NCBI RefSeq assembly: GCF_019469425.1
Contig: NZ_CP048272.1
Coordinates: 1,488,001 to 1,552,000 of the forward strand
Length of the DNA stretch: 64,000 bases
Source: Bifidobacterium asteroides
GTDB lineage: Bacteria; Actinomycetota; Actinomycetes; Actinomycetales; Bifidobacteriaceae
Direction: 5' to 3'
In this document: positions 36,538 to 45,838 of the stretch, in pieces
How positions within the stretch are numbered: position 1 is the stretch's first letter
Layout of the letters: every line of letters begins with the position of its first letter
Position numbers and translations under genes: made by a program
Notes under the pieces: generated by a model
What the model was told of the DNA's origin: nothing
Databases searched by the model: none
What the model saw: only the letters and a program-made list of their open reading frames with translations

Positions 36538-37943
36538 ACACCCTCGACATCATCACCTGGTTCGTCTACCTCCTCTCCTCGGTCATGTTCGTCATGGGTC
36601 TGCACTGCATGAACTCCCCCAAAACGGCCCGCACAGGCAATAGGATTTCTGCAGCAGGCATGATCATCGCCGTAGCCATGGCCTTCATCCACCTGTTCGC
36701 CACCGGTTTCGCCTCCTCCCTGGCCATCGTTCTGCTCGTGCTCGGCATCCTGATCGGATCCGCAGCAGGGGTCTACTCGGCCAGGAAGGTCAAAATGACG
36801 GACATGCCTCAGCTGGTTTCCGTCTTCAACACGGTCGGCGGCGGCGCAGCAGCCCTGGTCGCCTTGAATGACATACTCACTTCCGAAGGTACCCCGACTC
36901 TGGTGGTGCTGATCACCGCCGGGCTCGGTGTGGTCATCGGTTCCGTCACCTTCACCGGTTCCCTGATAGCTGCCGGCAAGCTTCAGGGCGTCAGCCTGAT
37001 CAAAAACCTGAAGCTGCCGGCCAAGGCTGTCTGGAATCTGCTCTTCGCCCTGCTGACGGTGCTCTGCCTGGTCATGCTCTGCCTGAATCCAGACACTCGG
37101 ACCCCATGGGCCCTCCTCACGGCCATATTCGCCCTAGGCTACGGACTGGTCTTCGTCATCCCCATCGGCGGCGCTGACATGCCCGTGGTCATTTCTGTTC
37201 TGAACGCCTGCACTGGCACAGCTGTGGCCATGAACGGCCTGGCCATCGACAACGTCGCCTTGATCGTGGCTGGCGCACTGGTCGGTGCCGCTGGAGCGAC
37301 CCTGTCCGTCCTGATGGCACAGGCCATGAACAGGCCTCTCCTGAGCGTTCTAGCTGGAGGGTTTGGCGGTTCCTCTGTCAGCGCCAGCCAGGATCAGGGT
37401 GCCCAGGGGACTATGAAGGAGACCACACCCGACGATGTGGCTGTCCAGCTGGTCTACGCAGACAAGGTCATCTTTGTCCCCGGCTTTGGTCTGGCTCAGG
37501 CTCAAGCCCAGCGCGAACTGGCCGACTTGGGCGAGCTGCTCAAGGGTCGTGGCGTTGAGGTCTCTTACGCCATCCATCCGGTGGCTGGCCGCATGCCCGG
37601 ACATATGAATGTCCTCTTGGCCGAGGCCAACGTCCCCTATGAGGAATTGATCGACCTCGACGACATCAATCCCCAGTTCCCATCAGCCAACGTCGCCTTG
37701 GTGGTTGGCGCCAATGACGTGACCAACCCCGCGGCCCGCCGACCAGGGACCGCAGTATCCGGCATGCCCATCCTGGACGTTGACAAGGCCCAGCATGTTG
37801 TCGTTCTCAAACGAGGTCGCGGCAAGGGCTATGCAGGCATCGAAAACGAGCTCTACTTCAATCCGAATACGCAGATGCTCTTCAACGATGCCAAGGTCAG
37901 CCTTCAGGCGATCATTGCATCGGTCAAGGAACTTATCGCCTGA
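36534..37943 (+). CDS. pntB: NAD(P) transhydrogenase beta subunit
   Basis: This 469-aa subunit has about nine membrane helices followed by the NADP(H)-binding dIII domain (from about residue 295: VIFVPGFGLAQAQAQRELADL, YAIHPVAGRMPGHMNVLLAEA, GANDVTNPAARRPGT, and KRGRGKGYAGIENELYF). MPQLVSVFNTVGGGAAALVAL and GADMPVVISVLNACTGTAVAMNG are family hallmarks. The start is a GTG overlapping the pntA2 stop (GTGA). With PntA1/A2 it forms the complete pump. The operon supplies NADPH and is an unusual asset for a fermentative bifidobacterium. Confidence 0.96.
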   Translation: MNTLDIITWFVYLLSSVMFVMGLHCMNSPKTARTGNRISAAGMIIAVAMAFIHLFATGFASSLAIVLLVLGILIGSAAGVYSARKVKMTDMPQLVSVFNTVGGGAAALVALNDILTSEGTPTLVVLITAGLGVVIGSVTFTGSLIAAGKLQGVSLIKNLKLPAKAVWNLLFALLTVLCLVMLCLNPDTRTPWALLTAIFALGYGLVFVIPIGGADMPVVISVLNACTGTAVAMNGLAIDNVALIVAGALVGAAGATLSVLMAQAMNRPLLSVLAGGFGGSSVSASQDQGAQGTMKETTPDDVAVQLVYADKVIFVPGFGLAQAQAQRELADLGELLKGRGVEVSYAIHPVAGRMPGHMNVLLAEANVPYEELIDLDDINPQFPSANVALVVGANDVTNPAARRPGTAVSGMPILDVDKAQHVVVLKRGRGKGYAGIENELYFNPNTQMLFNDAKVSLQAIIASVKELIA

Positions 37944-38045
37944 GCATCTGCTGGACGACCTGTCGCATATGCTGTAGTCAGAACCATGGCTCCAGATCGG
38001 TTTGGCTGATCCGGGGCCGATTATCGTCGAACAGGAAGGACCCGC

Positions 38046-39071
38046 ATGCTGTCATTCGTCAACGACTATTCCGAGGGCGCCCACCCCGCAGTCCTGCAAC
38101 GGCTAATCGACACCAACATGGAGCACCTTCCCGGCTACGGCAAGGATCGGTACAGCTTTTCCGCCGCACAGAAGATCGCTCAAGCCTGTGACTGTCCCCA
38201 GGCCCAGGTTTATTTCATGGCCGGAGGGACTCAGACCAATCAGGTCGTCACCTCCTGCCTGCTGAAGTCCTACCAGGGGGTGGTCGCTGCGGATACTGGC
38301 CATGTCAACGTCCACGAGGCCGGTGCCATTGAAGCCATAGGCCACAAAGTCCTCACCATCCCCAGCAAATAGGGCAAAATTCGCGCAGGAGATCTTAACG
38401 CCTTCCTTGATGGCTTCTACGCCGACGGAAACCATGAGCAGATGGTCTTCCCCGGCATGGTTTACATCTCCCATCCCACCGAGTATGGGACCCTCTACAG
38501 CCGCCAGGAGCTGGAAGATCTCTCGCAGACCTGTCGGAAATACAAGATCCCGCTCTACCTGGACGGGGCCAGGCTGGGATATGGACTAGTGGCCCCAGGA
38601 ATCGATGTCGATCTGGCGGACATAGCCCGTCTCTGCGATATCTTCTACATCGGAGGAACCAAGGTGGGCGCGCTCTGCGGCGAAGCGGTGATCTTCCCCA
38701 GGGGGAATGCTCCCGAACATTTCAGCACCATGATCAAAAGAAGGGGGGCCCTTCTGGCCAAGGGAAGGCTCTTGGGAGTGCAGTTCGACGCTCTTTTCAC
38801 CGATGACCTCTACCTGCGCATCAGTCGAAGCGCCATCCAGACAGCAGCGATGATCAAAGAGGCCCTGCGTGAGAAGGGGTATCAGATTGTTATGGATTCC
38901 CCAACCAACCAAACCTTCATCTGTCTGGACAATGAGCGCATGGAGGAGCTGTCCAAGCAGGTCGCCTTCGACTTCTGGGAACGCAGCGATGCAACCCACA
39001 CCGTGATCCGACTGGCCACCTCCTGGGCGACGACAGTCGAGGACACCCAGGCTCTGACCAATCTGCTGTAA
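38046..39071 (+). pseudogene. Threonine aldolase-family PLP enzyme with an in-frame amber codon
   Basis: The frame from 38046 to 39071 (341 codons) is continuous except for one TAG at 38370-38372. The start MLSFVNDYSEGAHPAVLQRL, GYGKDRYSFSAAQKIA and FMAGGTQTNQVV match low-specificity L-threonine aldolase / beta-eliminating lyases. After the stop come VYISHPTEYGTLYSRQEL, YLDGARLGYGL and the PLP-lysine segment FYIGGTKVGALCGEAVIF. The stop lies in AGC AAA TAG GGC AAA, so CAG to TAG (Gln to amber) is the simplest explanation. As read, only a 108-aa fragment is made, unless suppressed. RBS GGAAGGA precedes the start. Confidence 0.88.
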
Positions 39072-39338
39072 AAGCCGCTCAAGCTAAATCAGAGCAAACC
39101 AAGGCCATCCCGCCACCCCTTCCCTGCCGGTCATCCTCAGGGGAGGGATACTCATATATACGTGAACTTTTTCATCCGCTCTGTAGACACGAACAATCCC
39201 ACATTGTTGGACATATCACACTCTTTCGGGATGAGTGAAAGCTGGCGTTCAGCAGGATTTTTATTGCAACGATGCTGATGCGCACACTCCCCGCCCTGAG
39301 CATAGGAACGGAAATGCTTCAATGATGAAAGGGAGCTT

Positions 39339-40039
39339 ATGAAAGCCATTGTTTTCGAACAATTCAACACCTTCCCCACCCGCAAGGAAGTGCCGGAGCC
39401 GACCCCTGGGAGCGGCGGGGTTCTGCTCAAGGTTGCTGGGGCAGGTTGCTGCCATTCCGATGTATCCGTCGTCCAGGACTGCACGCCGGAAACCTGGAGC
39501 CGCACCAAACCGCCGATTATTCTGTGGCATGAGACCACCGGCTGGGTCGAAAAGGCGGTCCCCCGATGTCACGGGCTTTAAGAAGGGTGATCCGGATGCG
39601 GCCACTACCCTGACTGCTTGGCCGGCCAAGAGAGCTAATGCTCCAGCTCCGTAACCAATAAATCCCAGGCCTTGGGTCTGGGTCGCGACGGCGGCATGGC
39701 AGAATACATGACCGTCCTGGCCCGCAACCTGGCGCCGCTGGGCAATACGGATCTAATTGGCCCCCCCTCCTAGCTGACGCTGCCCTGACCCCCTACCACG
39801 ATCCGGGCTGCCATGCCTCATCTGAACGACGGCGGAAAGCACGCTCTGGTCATTGGCCTGGGCGGACCGGTCCAGAGCGCCATTCAGATTCTTCACGCCC
39901 TGCCAACATGTATCGCAACAGCCAGATCGAGGCTGAGATCGAAACCTATGCGCTGGACAACGCCCTCAATGCCCGCCACAAGCTGGTCGACAACAAGCTC
40001 TCTGCCAGGGCTGTTGTAGTCCCGCACACCAACACCTGA
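39339..40039 (+). pseudogene. Zinc-type alcohol dehydrogenase remnant with several lesions
   Basis: The N-terminus MKAIVFEQFNTFPTRKEVPEP, GAGCCHSDVSVVQ (zinc Cys) and WHETTGWVEKA fits medium-chain alcohol dehydrogenases. An extra C in the run near 39560 shifts the frame, after which PDVTGFKKGDP appears in another frame. Further pieces are GLGRDGGMAEYMTVLARNL, DGGKHALVIGLGG and, at the end, ETYALDNALNARHKLVDNKL and ARAVVVPHTNT before TGA at 40037-40039. Segments are missing in between, since a normal enzyme needs about 1,040 bp. The gene is beyond simple repair. GAAAGGGAG precedes the old start. Confidence 0.85.
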
Positions 40040-40214
40040 TCTTCCCTAGCGCGTAGGTGAGAAAGCGGATCGCCTGTCGGTCGGATTCAAGCATGGTCAG
40101 ATTTGTGTCCTGACACCATTTTCCGCCTGCCTGCACTTGATGGCCTGTCATGGTCTTTTCACAAGGACCGTAACAGGGCATAGCATCCAACCGAGGGGAT
40201 CAAACCCGCATTGT

Positions 40215-41120
40215 TTACAGTTCGTTCGATTGCGAAGCATCACTCAACAGCAAGTGGATCGAGAAAATACCGTTGGCGGATTCCAGCCTTATTGAACCGC
40301 CGAGCGAATCCACCAGGGAATCAACGATGCTCAGACCCAGACCTGTGCTTCTGATCTTGGTCCGTGATTGGTCCTCGGTCTGGAACCGTTCCATCAGCCT
40401 GTCTACATCGACGGCTCCGTCCCTGGTTTTGTTGCCGAAGTCCAGATGAACCCGCCCATCTTCGCCCTGGTGCAGGTCCACCCAGGCTGATTCCTCCGCA
40501 TACTTGAGCCAGTTGCCAATCAGATTCTGGATTACCCGACTCATCATGGTCTGGTCCGTCGTTATTTCCACACCAGCTTGGATCCTGAGCTCCACCGTGA
40601 CCGACTGTGCGGTCAAAGAATCGAAGGCGTTGAAGAGCTCCTGCTGAACCAGGGCCGACAGGTTCACCCTACTCAAATCCAGACTCACGCTCTTCTCTTG
40701 AATCAGATTGAAATCCATCAGGTAATGCAGATAGTGATCCACTGACTGCAGGTTGTTGAGAATCTTGTCCAGCTGCTCCTGGTCGTCCGATTCCTCTTTG
40801 AGCAGTTGGGCGTATCCCCTAGCCACGATCAGAGGGGTCTTGATGTCATGGGTCAGATTGGTCAGCATCTGTCGGACCTGTTTATTCTGCTCAGCCTGGG
40901 TGATCTGCAGCCGCTTGTTTTTGTTCAGAATGGCGTTGATCCTATTCGCCAGAGTGCGGATGAGTCCGATATTGGCCCCAGTTGTTACTAGGGCATTGGA
41001 GTCCGCATGGTTGATGAAATCCAGATCACTGCTGATTCGTTTGAGGTCGACAATCAGCAGTATCAGTTTAATCGCCAATGCTAGGGCGACAAGACCCAGA
41101 ACAAGTGCAACCACCTTCAC
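40215..41120 (-). CDS. Sensor histidine kinase
   Basis: This 301-aa protein has one N-terminal membrane segment (VVALVLGLVALALAIKLILLIV), a short linker, the HisKA box NLTHDIKTPLIVARGYAQLL (phospho-acceptor His about residue 90), an N box IQNLIGNWLKYAEE and a G box STGLGLSIVDSLV. There is no extracytoplasmic sensor domain, as in kinases that sense through a partner ABC transporter. It lies 60 bp behind a frameshifted response regulator and next to a divergent ABC exporter, the layout of peptide-antibiotic detoxification modules. Confidence 0.92.
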   Translation of the reverse strand: MKVVALVLGLVALALAIKLILLIVDLKRISSDLDFINHADSNALVTTGANIGLIRTLANRINAILNKNKRLQITQAEQNKQVRQMLTNLTHDIKTPLIVARGYAQLLKEESDDQEQLDKILNNLQSVDHYLHYLMDFNLIQEKSVSLDLSRVNLSALVQQELFNAFDSLTAQSVTVELRIQAGVEITTDQTMMSRVIQNLIGNWLKYAEESAWVDLHQGEDGRVHLDFGNKTRDGAVDVDRLMERFQTEDQSRTKIRSTGLGLSIVDSLVDSLGGSIRLESANGIFSIHLLLSDASQSNEL

Positions 41121-41180
41121 GGATTCACCTCCGATGACCCCTTATTCGTCGTCATTCATCGTCCTGATTTCCACCCGAAT

Positions 41181-41872
41181 TCAGACCAGGTGAACGCCGA
41201 TACCCCAGACCGACACGATGTAGCGCTGGCTTCCAGCATATTTGTTAAGACTGGTCCGCAAGGTGCTCAGGTGCACATTGAGAGTATTCTCGGCATTGAT
41301 GTATGGCTGGTTCCAAACCTGCCTGTAGAGGTCCTCCTTCTCGAAAACCCGATGCGGATGGTCCATCAGAAGCTCAAGGATGGCGAATTCTTTGCGAGCC
41401 AGATCGACCCTGTGCCCATCAACGCTGACCGTGTGCTCCATCCGGTCCAGCTCGATCCCCTCGAAACAAATCCTGGCGTCAGATTCACCTGCTGTATCCG
41501 CATCCGCTTTCAGTGCCACGGATTGGCGCAGCTGAACCCGGACGCGAGCGCGAAGCTCGTCGATGTCGAAAGGCTTGGTCACATAATCATTGGCGCCCTG
41601 CTCCAAGAGGCTGACGGTCCTGGTCTTATCCTGGATGGCCGTAAGGATGATGAACGGCACCGAAGACATGCGTCGAATGGCCTTGAGGACGCTGTCCCCG
41701 GTGATTACAGGAAGCATCATATCCAGAAGGATCAGGTCGGGTTCCTCCTGCTGGAAGCGAGCAAAGCCTCGCCGCCTGTGGTCACCTGGATGATCCGATA
41801 GATCTCGCCCAGCACATCCTTGAGCAGGGACTGGATGTCCTCCTGATCCTCCACGACCAGAACCGTAGGCAT
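41181..41872 (-). pseudogene. OmpR-family response regulator with a frameshift in the receiver domain
   Basis: From the ATG at 41872 (GAAAGGAAG upstream) the frame reads MPTVLVVEDQEDIQSLLKDV, EIYRIIQVTTGGEALLA. Near 41755-41772 it slips by one base and the remainder is FQQEEPDLILLDMMLPVITGDS (phospho-acceptor Asp), ILTAIQDKTR, NDYVTKPFDIDELRARV and a winged-helix DNA-binding domain (RKEFAILELLMDHPHRVFEKEDLYRQVW). One missing base restores a standard regulator of about 230 aa. A longer in-frame start at 41888 gives a nonsense N-terminus. If the lesion is real the module has lost its transcription factor. Confidence 0.85.
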
Positions 41873-41952
41873 GCTTTCTTCCTTTCACGGGTCACACTCA
41901 TGTTACTGAAGCCGTCTCACAATGCCAGTCTCGTCCAATCGGATTTATGTAA

Positions 41953-41985
41953 TTCTTAATGATTTCTTTGCCAAGCACTTAAGAA
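41953..41985. promoter_or_regulatory. Inverted repeat in the regulator/ABC intergenic region
   Basis: TTCTTAA (41953-41959) and TTAAGAA (41979-41985) face each other across 19 bases between the divergent regulator and ABC-transporter genes. The spacing is suited to a dimeric OmpR-type regulator. The surrounding sequence is AT-rich. Confidence 0.4.
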
Positions 41986-42028
41986 AGGCATTTTAGATTC
42001 TCTAATAGCGACACAAGAAAGGAACTCC

Positions 42029-42961
42029 ATGGACGATACCATTCTGGATATTAGCCATGTCAGCAAACGGTTCGGCCGCTTCCAGGCACTAGAGGATCTC
42101 AGCCTTTCCATAAACAGGGGTGAGATCTACGGGTTGATCGGCGAGAACGGTGCTGGCAAAACCACCCTGATGCGTCTGATAACTGGACTCTCCCCCATGC
42201 AGAAGGGAACCATAAGGCTGATGGGGCGCACAATTGGCAAGAACAGGCGCATTCTGAGCAGAATAGGCTCAATCATTGAGGCTCCGGCCGCCTTCAAAAA
42301 ACTGACCGTCAGCCAGAACAAGAAACTGACAGCCATCCAGCACGGGCTGGCCGACGACAAGGCCATCTCCCAGGCCATCGACTTCGTTGGTCTGGGCGAG
42401 AAGGCCAAGACTCGGGCCGCTCACCTCTCTCTTGGTCAGCGTCAGCGCCTTGGGTTGGCCATGGCCATCCCCACCCGGCCCGATTTCCTGATCCTGGACG
42501 AGCCCATCAACGGCCTGGACCCGGCAGGAATCATCGAATTCAGGACACTTCTGGGAAAGCTCAATAAGGAGCGCCAGACGACCATTCTCATCTCCAGCCA
42601 CATTCTGAGCGAACTCTACCTGGTCTCCTCCCGGTTCGGGTTCATCAGCCACGGCCGCCTGATCAAGGAGGCAGACAAGGACGAACTGGATCGGATCAAT
42701 CAGAATGGACTGTTGATCGACGTGGACCAGAGCTCCAAAACCGCCACGATCATGGATCGCCAGGGAATCGGCTCCCTTCAAGTCCTTGATGACCATCAGA
42801 TTCTGATCAGGCAAGGGAATCTGGAACCGGGCCCCATCAACAGTCTTCTGGTTCAGAAAGGCATCCTGGTCAATCAAATCAGCCAGCAGAAGGGATCGTT
42901 AGAGGGATATTTCGCAGATCTGCTGAATAAGGACCCTCAAGAGTCGAGGAGGCAACAATGA
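42029..42961 (+). CDS. ABC transporter ATPase (BcrA/LanF type)
   Basis: This 310-aa ATPase has Walker A GENGAGKTTLMRLI, signature LSLGQRQRLGLAMA (an S-L-G-Q variant of LSGGQ), Walker B FLILDEPINGLDP and the switch His in ISSHILSEL. The first 220 residues form the nucleotide-binding domain; the rest is the accessory domain typical of bacitracin and lantibiotic immunity ATPases. AAGAAAGGAA precedes the ATG. It overlaps the permease start by four bases and is divergent from the two-component genes. Confidence 0.93.
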   Translation: MDDTILDISHVSKRFGRFQALEDLSLSINRGEIYGLIGENGAGKTTLMRLITGLSPMQKGTIRLMGRTIGKNRRILSRIGSIIEAPAAFKKLTVSQNKKLTAIQHGLADDKAISQAIDFVGLGEKAKTRAAHLSLGQRQRLGLAMAIPTRPDFLILDEPINGLDPAGIIEFRTLLGKLNKERQTTILISSHILSELYLVSSRFGFISHGRLIKEADKDELDRINQNGLLIDVDQSSKTATIMDRQGIGSLQVLDDHQILIRQGNLEPGPINSLLVQKGILVNQISQQKGSLEGYFADLLNKDPQESRRQQ

Positions 42962-43704
42962 TTAACCAGATCAGGGCCGACTTTTATAGGCAGCGACACT
43001 CCATCGGCATGCTGCTTCTGCTGATTGCCACTGTGGCCCTCGGCATCGGGACCACCTGGAGCAAGAACACTGTGGGCATCAGCACGGGCGGGGAAGAATA
43101 CGCTCATAAACTTTCGGAAATCCAAGGCCAGAGCTGGACCATCAGGACAGGCCTGCAAGCTGGTGTCGCCTCCGCCACGTCCCTGATCTACTTTTATATC
43201 GCAGTCTTCGTTATCGTCATTGGTTCGGAGTACAGCCAGCACACCCTGAAGAACACATTGACCTCGGGCATCTCGCGCATGCAATTCATCTTAGGCAAGT
43301 ACACGACCATCCTGATTGACATCATCCTGCTGACCGGACTGGCCCTTGGAAGGAAGCCCGGAGTCGGCTGGGGCATCTTGTACAAGGATGTGGCCGTCAT
43401 GACCCTATCGGTCAGCTTCTGCATCTCCGTCATCATCAGCCTGGGCATCGTCCTGTTCATCCTTACCCAATCCATAGTCATTCCAGCGGTGGTGATCGTG
43501 ATATGGCCCGTGCTAATCGGCCTCATAGAGTTCACGGCGAAATGGAAATGGCTGCGATACTTCGACTTCGTCGGGTTCGGCCAACAGATTGTTCTGGACA
43601 CTCTGAAGGCAGATCAGGTTTGGATCTATGTCGGCGTATCCGTGGGCGTGGTCCTGGTGGCCATCATCGGGTCGGCTCTGATCATATCCAAGAAGGAGAT
43701 CTAA
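42958..43704 (+). CDS. ABC-2-type permease of the peptide exporter
   Basis: This 248-aa membrane protein has about six hydrophobic segments: SIGMLLLLIATVALGIG, SLIYFYIAVFVIVIGSEY, TTILIDIILLTGLAL, AVMTLSVSFCISVIISLGIVL, IVIPAVVIVIWPVLIGLIE and VGVSVGVVLVAIIGSALI. YSQHTLKNTLTSGISRMQFILGK is the conserved ABC-2 cytoplasmic turn. The segment around LLTGLALGRKPG is shorter than I would expect for the third helix pair, so a small in-frame deletion is possible. It converges on the glycosyltransferase gene; their stop codons overlap (43701-43704). Confidence 0.85.
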   Translation: MINQIRADFYRQRHSIGMLLLLIATVALGIGTTWSKNTVGISTGGEEYAHKLSEIQGQSWTIRTGLQAGVASATSLIYFYIAVFVIVIGSEYSQHTLKNTLTSGISRMQFILGKYTTILIDIILLTGLALGRKPGVGWGILYKDVAVMTLSVSFCISVIISLGIVLFILTQSIVIPAVVIVIWPVLIGLIEFTAKWKWLRYFDFVGFGQQIVLDTLKADQVWIYVGVSVGVVLVAIIGSALIISKKEI

Positions 43705-44864
43705 GCCAGATCAGGCTTGGCGACCTGCATGACCATCTTGGCAAAGGCTCTGACGGAAGCATCCAGGGAATAATGCTCCTTGGCATGTTCGGCGTAGCGT
43801 CTGGACCAGACCGCAAGTGCATCAGGATGGTCTATCCACCAGTCAACTTGCGCAGCCAGTGCCTGGGCCTTGCCGACCGGGAAGAGCGAGTGCTCAACCA
43901 GAGCGAAATGGCCGGCGGCGCTCAGGTCGGATTGTGCTATTACCGGGACTGCGCCGCAGGCCATCCCCTCTAGGACGCTGACCGATTCCAGGTCCGCGAT
44001 GGAGGGATGGACCAGTAGATCGGCCTGTCTGAGCAGATCAGGCATGGTCGTGTTGTGATGGAATCCAATCGAGACCTGCGTGCCGTTCAGCTGCCTGGCG
44101 GCCTCCGCCTTCAGGCGGCGCTCCATGGGACCTGTGCCAGCTATGGTCAGGCTGATTCTGCGTCTGTTCCTGCACAGGGCCAGAGCACGGATCAGAGTCA
44201 GATGGTCCTTTTCCCGGGCCAGCCTGCCAGAGGCCACGACTTGGATCAGCCGGTCGGGTCGCTGCCGCTCGTATCGGCCCCGCTCATATCGGTCACCGGG
44301 GTTGAACCTGGGCTGGTAGCCGTTGGATATGACATGCAGGTGGGCCTTGTACCCATGCGAGCGCAAGAGGTCAGCCGTCAGCTGGGTAGGAACGTGGATG
44401 TGCCTGACGTGATCGTAGAGCCAGAATCGAAAGAGCCGGTAGATGGCCGCATCCACCCCGGGCAGGTAGCGCAATGGACCAGCTGAATAGGTGATGTTCT
44501 CAGGCTGAATGTGAAACCCGGCAGTCACCGGTATGCCCATGGACCTGGCCTGTGCCAGGGCGGCACGGCCGAAGGCGAAGGGTTCGTAAATATGGACCAG
44601 ATCCACACCGGCAAAGGCCCTTCGGAAAAGTGCCGGATCAGCACGAGCGAAGCTCATCTGCTGTCTGGCCGCCACATGAGAGACTAGAGGAATTCGATGC
44701 ACCCGCGCCGGATAGTCGGTCGAGCCTACCCCCACCAGACGGACCTGGTGCCCCAGCGCTTCCAGACCCTGGGCGTATTGGATGGCGGAGTTGGAGGTCC
44801 CATTGCCCCTGTTGCCGAAGGAATCCAGGACCAGGGCCAGCGTCAGGCGATCATGATCCCTCAT
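43701..44864 (-). CDS. Glycosyltransferase family 4 protein
   Basis: This 387-aa enzyme has a GT-B fold of the GT4 family. The N-terminal half shows TLALVLDSFGNRGNGTSNSA and VDLVHIYEPFAFGRAAL; the donor half shows VVASGRLAREKDHLTLIRAL, ISLTIAGTGPMERRLKAEA, QADLLVHPSIADLESVSVLEGMACG with the E-x7-E type motif. It resembles diacylglycerol alpha-glucosyltransferases and mannosyltransferases; the acceptor is not readable. GGAGGG lies seven bases before the ATG at 44864. Confidence 0.87.
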   Translation of the reverse strand: MRDHDRLTLALVLDSFGNRGNGTSNSAIQYAQGLEALGHQVRLVGVGSTDYPARVHRIPLVSHVAARQQMSFARADPALFRRAFAGVDLVHIYEPFAFGRAALAQARSMGIPVTAGFHIQPENITYSAGPLRYLPGVDAAIYRLFRFWLYDHVRHIHVPTQLTADLLRSHGYKAHLHVISNGYQPRFNPGDRYERGRYERQRPDRLIQVVASGRLAREKDHLTLIRALALCRNRRRISLTIAGTGPMERRLKAEAARQLNGTQVSIGFHHNTTMPDLLRQADLLVHPSIADLESVSVLEGMACGAVPVIAQSDLSAAGHFALVEHSLFPVGKAQALAAQVDWWIDHPDALAVWSRRYAEHAKEHYSLDASVRAFAKMVMQVAKPDLA

Positions 44865-44941
44865 CAACGTTCCCTCCGCTGTTCAACTGTTGCAGACTTG
44901 GGTCGAACCAGGACAGGGCGACCACCCGATTGCACCCACTA

Positions 44942-45805
44942 TTAGTAGGAGAAGGCCGGGACGGCCGCCCCACGGTAGTAGCGGTTGATGGCATCAGCCA
45001 CATAGCGACTATGGTAGGCGGAGACCAGAGCCTTGTAGTCGGGGTCATTTTTGTCAGCCTGTCTGGCCACGATGATGTTGACATAGGGATGATTGGCTGG
45101 CGATTTGAGATCGCCGGGCACCTGGTAGATGGCATCCTGGATCTTCATGCCAGCATCCAGGATGAAATTGGTGTTGGTGATTCCAGCCGCATAGTCGGGC
45201 AGGACCTTGACGATCCCCGGTGGATCGACCTGATCCAGGACCAGCCCACGCGGGTTGTCTACGATATCTTCGGGAACCGGCGTGGTGGCCTTGGGGTCTC
45301 GCAGACCGATCAGCCCGGCGCTGGCAAGCACCTTCAGGGAGCGGCCCAAGTCGATAGGATCGCTGGGTATTGCCAAACGGTCACCATAGCCTATCTGGTC
45401 AACGCTCCGGTACTTCTTTGAGTAGAGGTTGAGGGGTGAGATGTAGGTGTCGCCAATGGCTGCGAACCGGTACCCGTGCTGCTTGGACTCCTGCTCCAGA
45501 AAGGCATAGTGCTGGAAGGCATTCAGGTCAATCTCCCCGTTGGACAGTGCCTGATTGGCGTAACGCCCATATTGGAAGGAGCGGAGCTTGATTTTTATGC
45601 CGACCCGGCGCTGGTCCAGTTGGTGCTGAACGGCCTTCCAGATCTCCTCATCAGCATCGCCCACCAGGCCGATGCTGATCTCCCGCTGGCCGCGATCGGG
45701 CTGGTTGACCCTGACATAGGCCACTCCCATCAGGACGGCGACCACCAGGATGACGACCGAGACAGCTGCCAGCTCTCGCTTGGCCCTGGTTCTTCTGGTG
45801 CTCAT
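44942..45805 (-). CDS. metQ: MetQ-type methionine-binding protein (first copy), no lipobox
   Basis: This 287-aa protein belongs to the NLPA/MetQ family that delivers methionine to the MetNI pump. After a basic start and one hydrophobic segment (LAAVSVVILVVAVLMGVAYV) comes EISIGLVGDADEEIWKAVQ, then LNAFQHYAFLEQE, ISPLNLYSKKY, GDRLAIPSDPIDLGRSLKVL and NYAAGITNTNF-like DYAAGITNTNF. No lipobox cysteine follows the hydrophobic segment, so it is probably an uncleaved membrane-anchored or secreted form. GGAGGACG precedes the ATG. It is last in the metN-metI-metQ-metQ unit. Confidence 0.92.
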   Translation of the reverse strand: MSTRRTRAKRELAAVSVVILVVAVLMGVAYVRVNQPDRGQREISIGLVGDADEEIWKAVQHQLDQRRVGIKIKLRSFQYGRYANQALSNGEIDLNAFQHYAFLEQESKQHGYRFAAIGDTYISPLNLYSKKYRSVDQIGYGDRLAIPSDPIDLGRSLKVLASAGLIGLRDPKATTPVPEDIVDNPRGLVLDQVDPPGIVKVLPDYAAGITNTNFILDAGMKIQDAIYQVPGDLKSPANHPYVNIIVARQADKNDPDYKALVSAYHSRYVADAINRYYRGAAVPAFSY

Positions 45806-45838
45806 ATCCGTCCTCCTTCATTTGTTGAACCTATCGCA

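Noticed and set aside
38370-38372. TAG as a recoded (pyrrolysine) codon
   Set aside because: No pyl genes are seen, the position is not a known Pyl site, and the codon context fits a simple CAG to TAG change.
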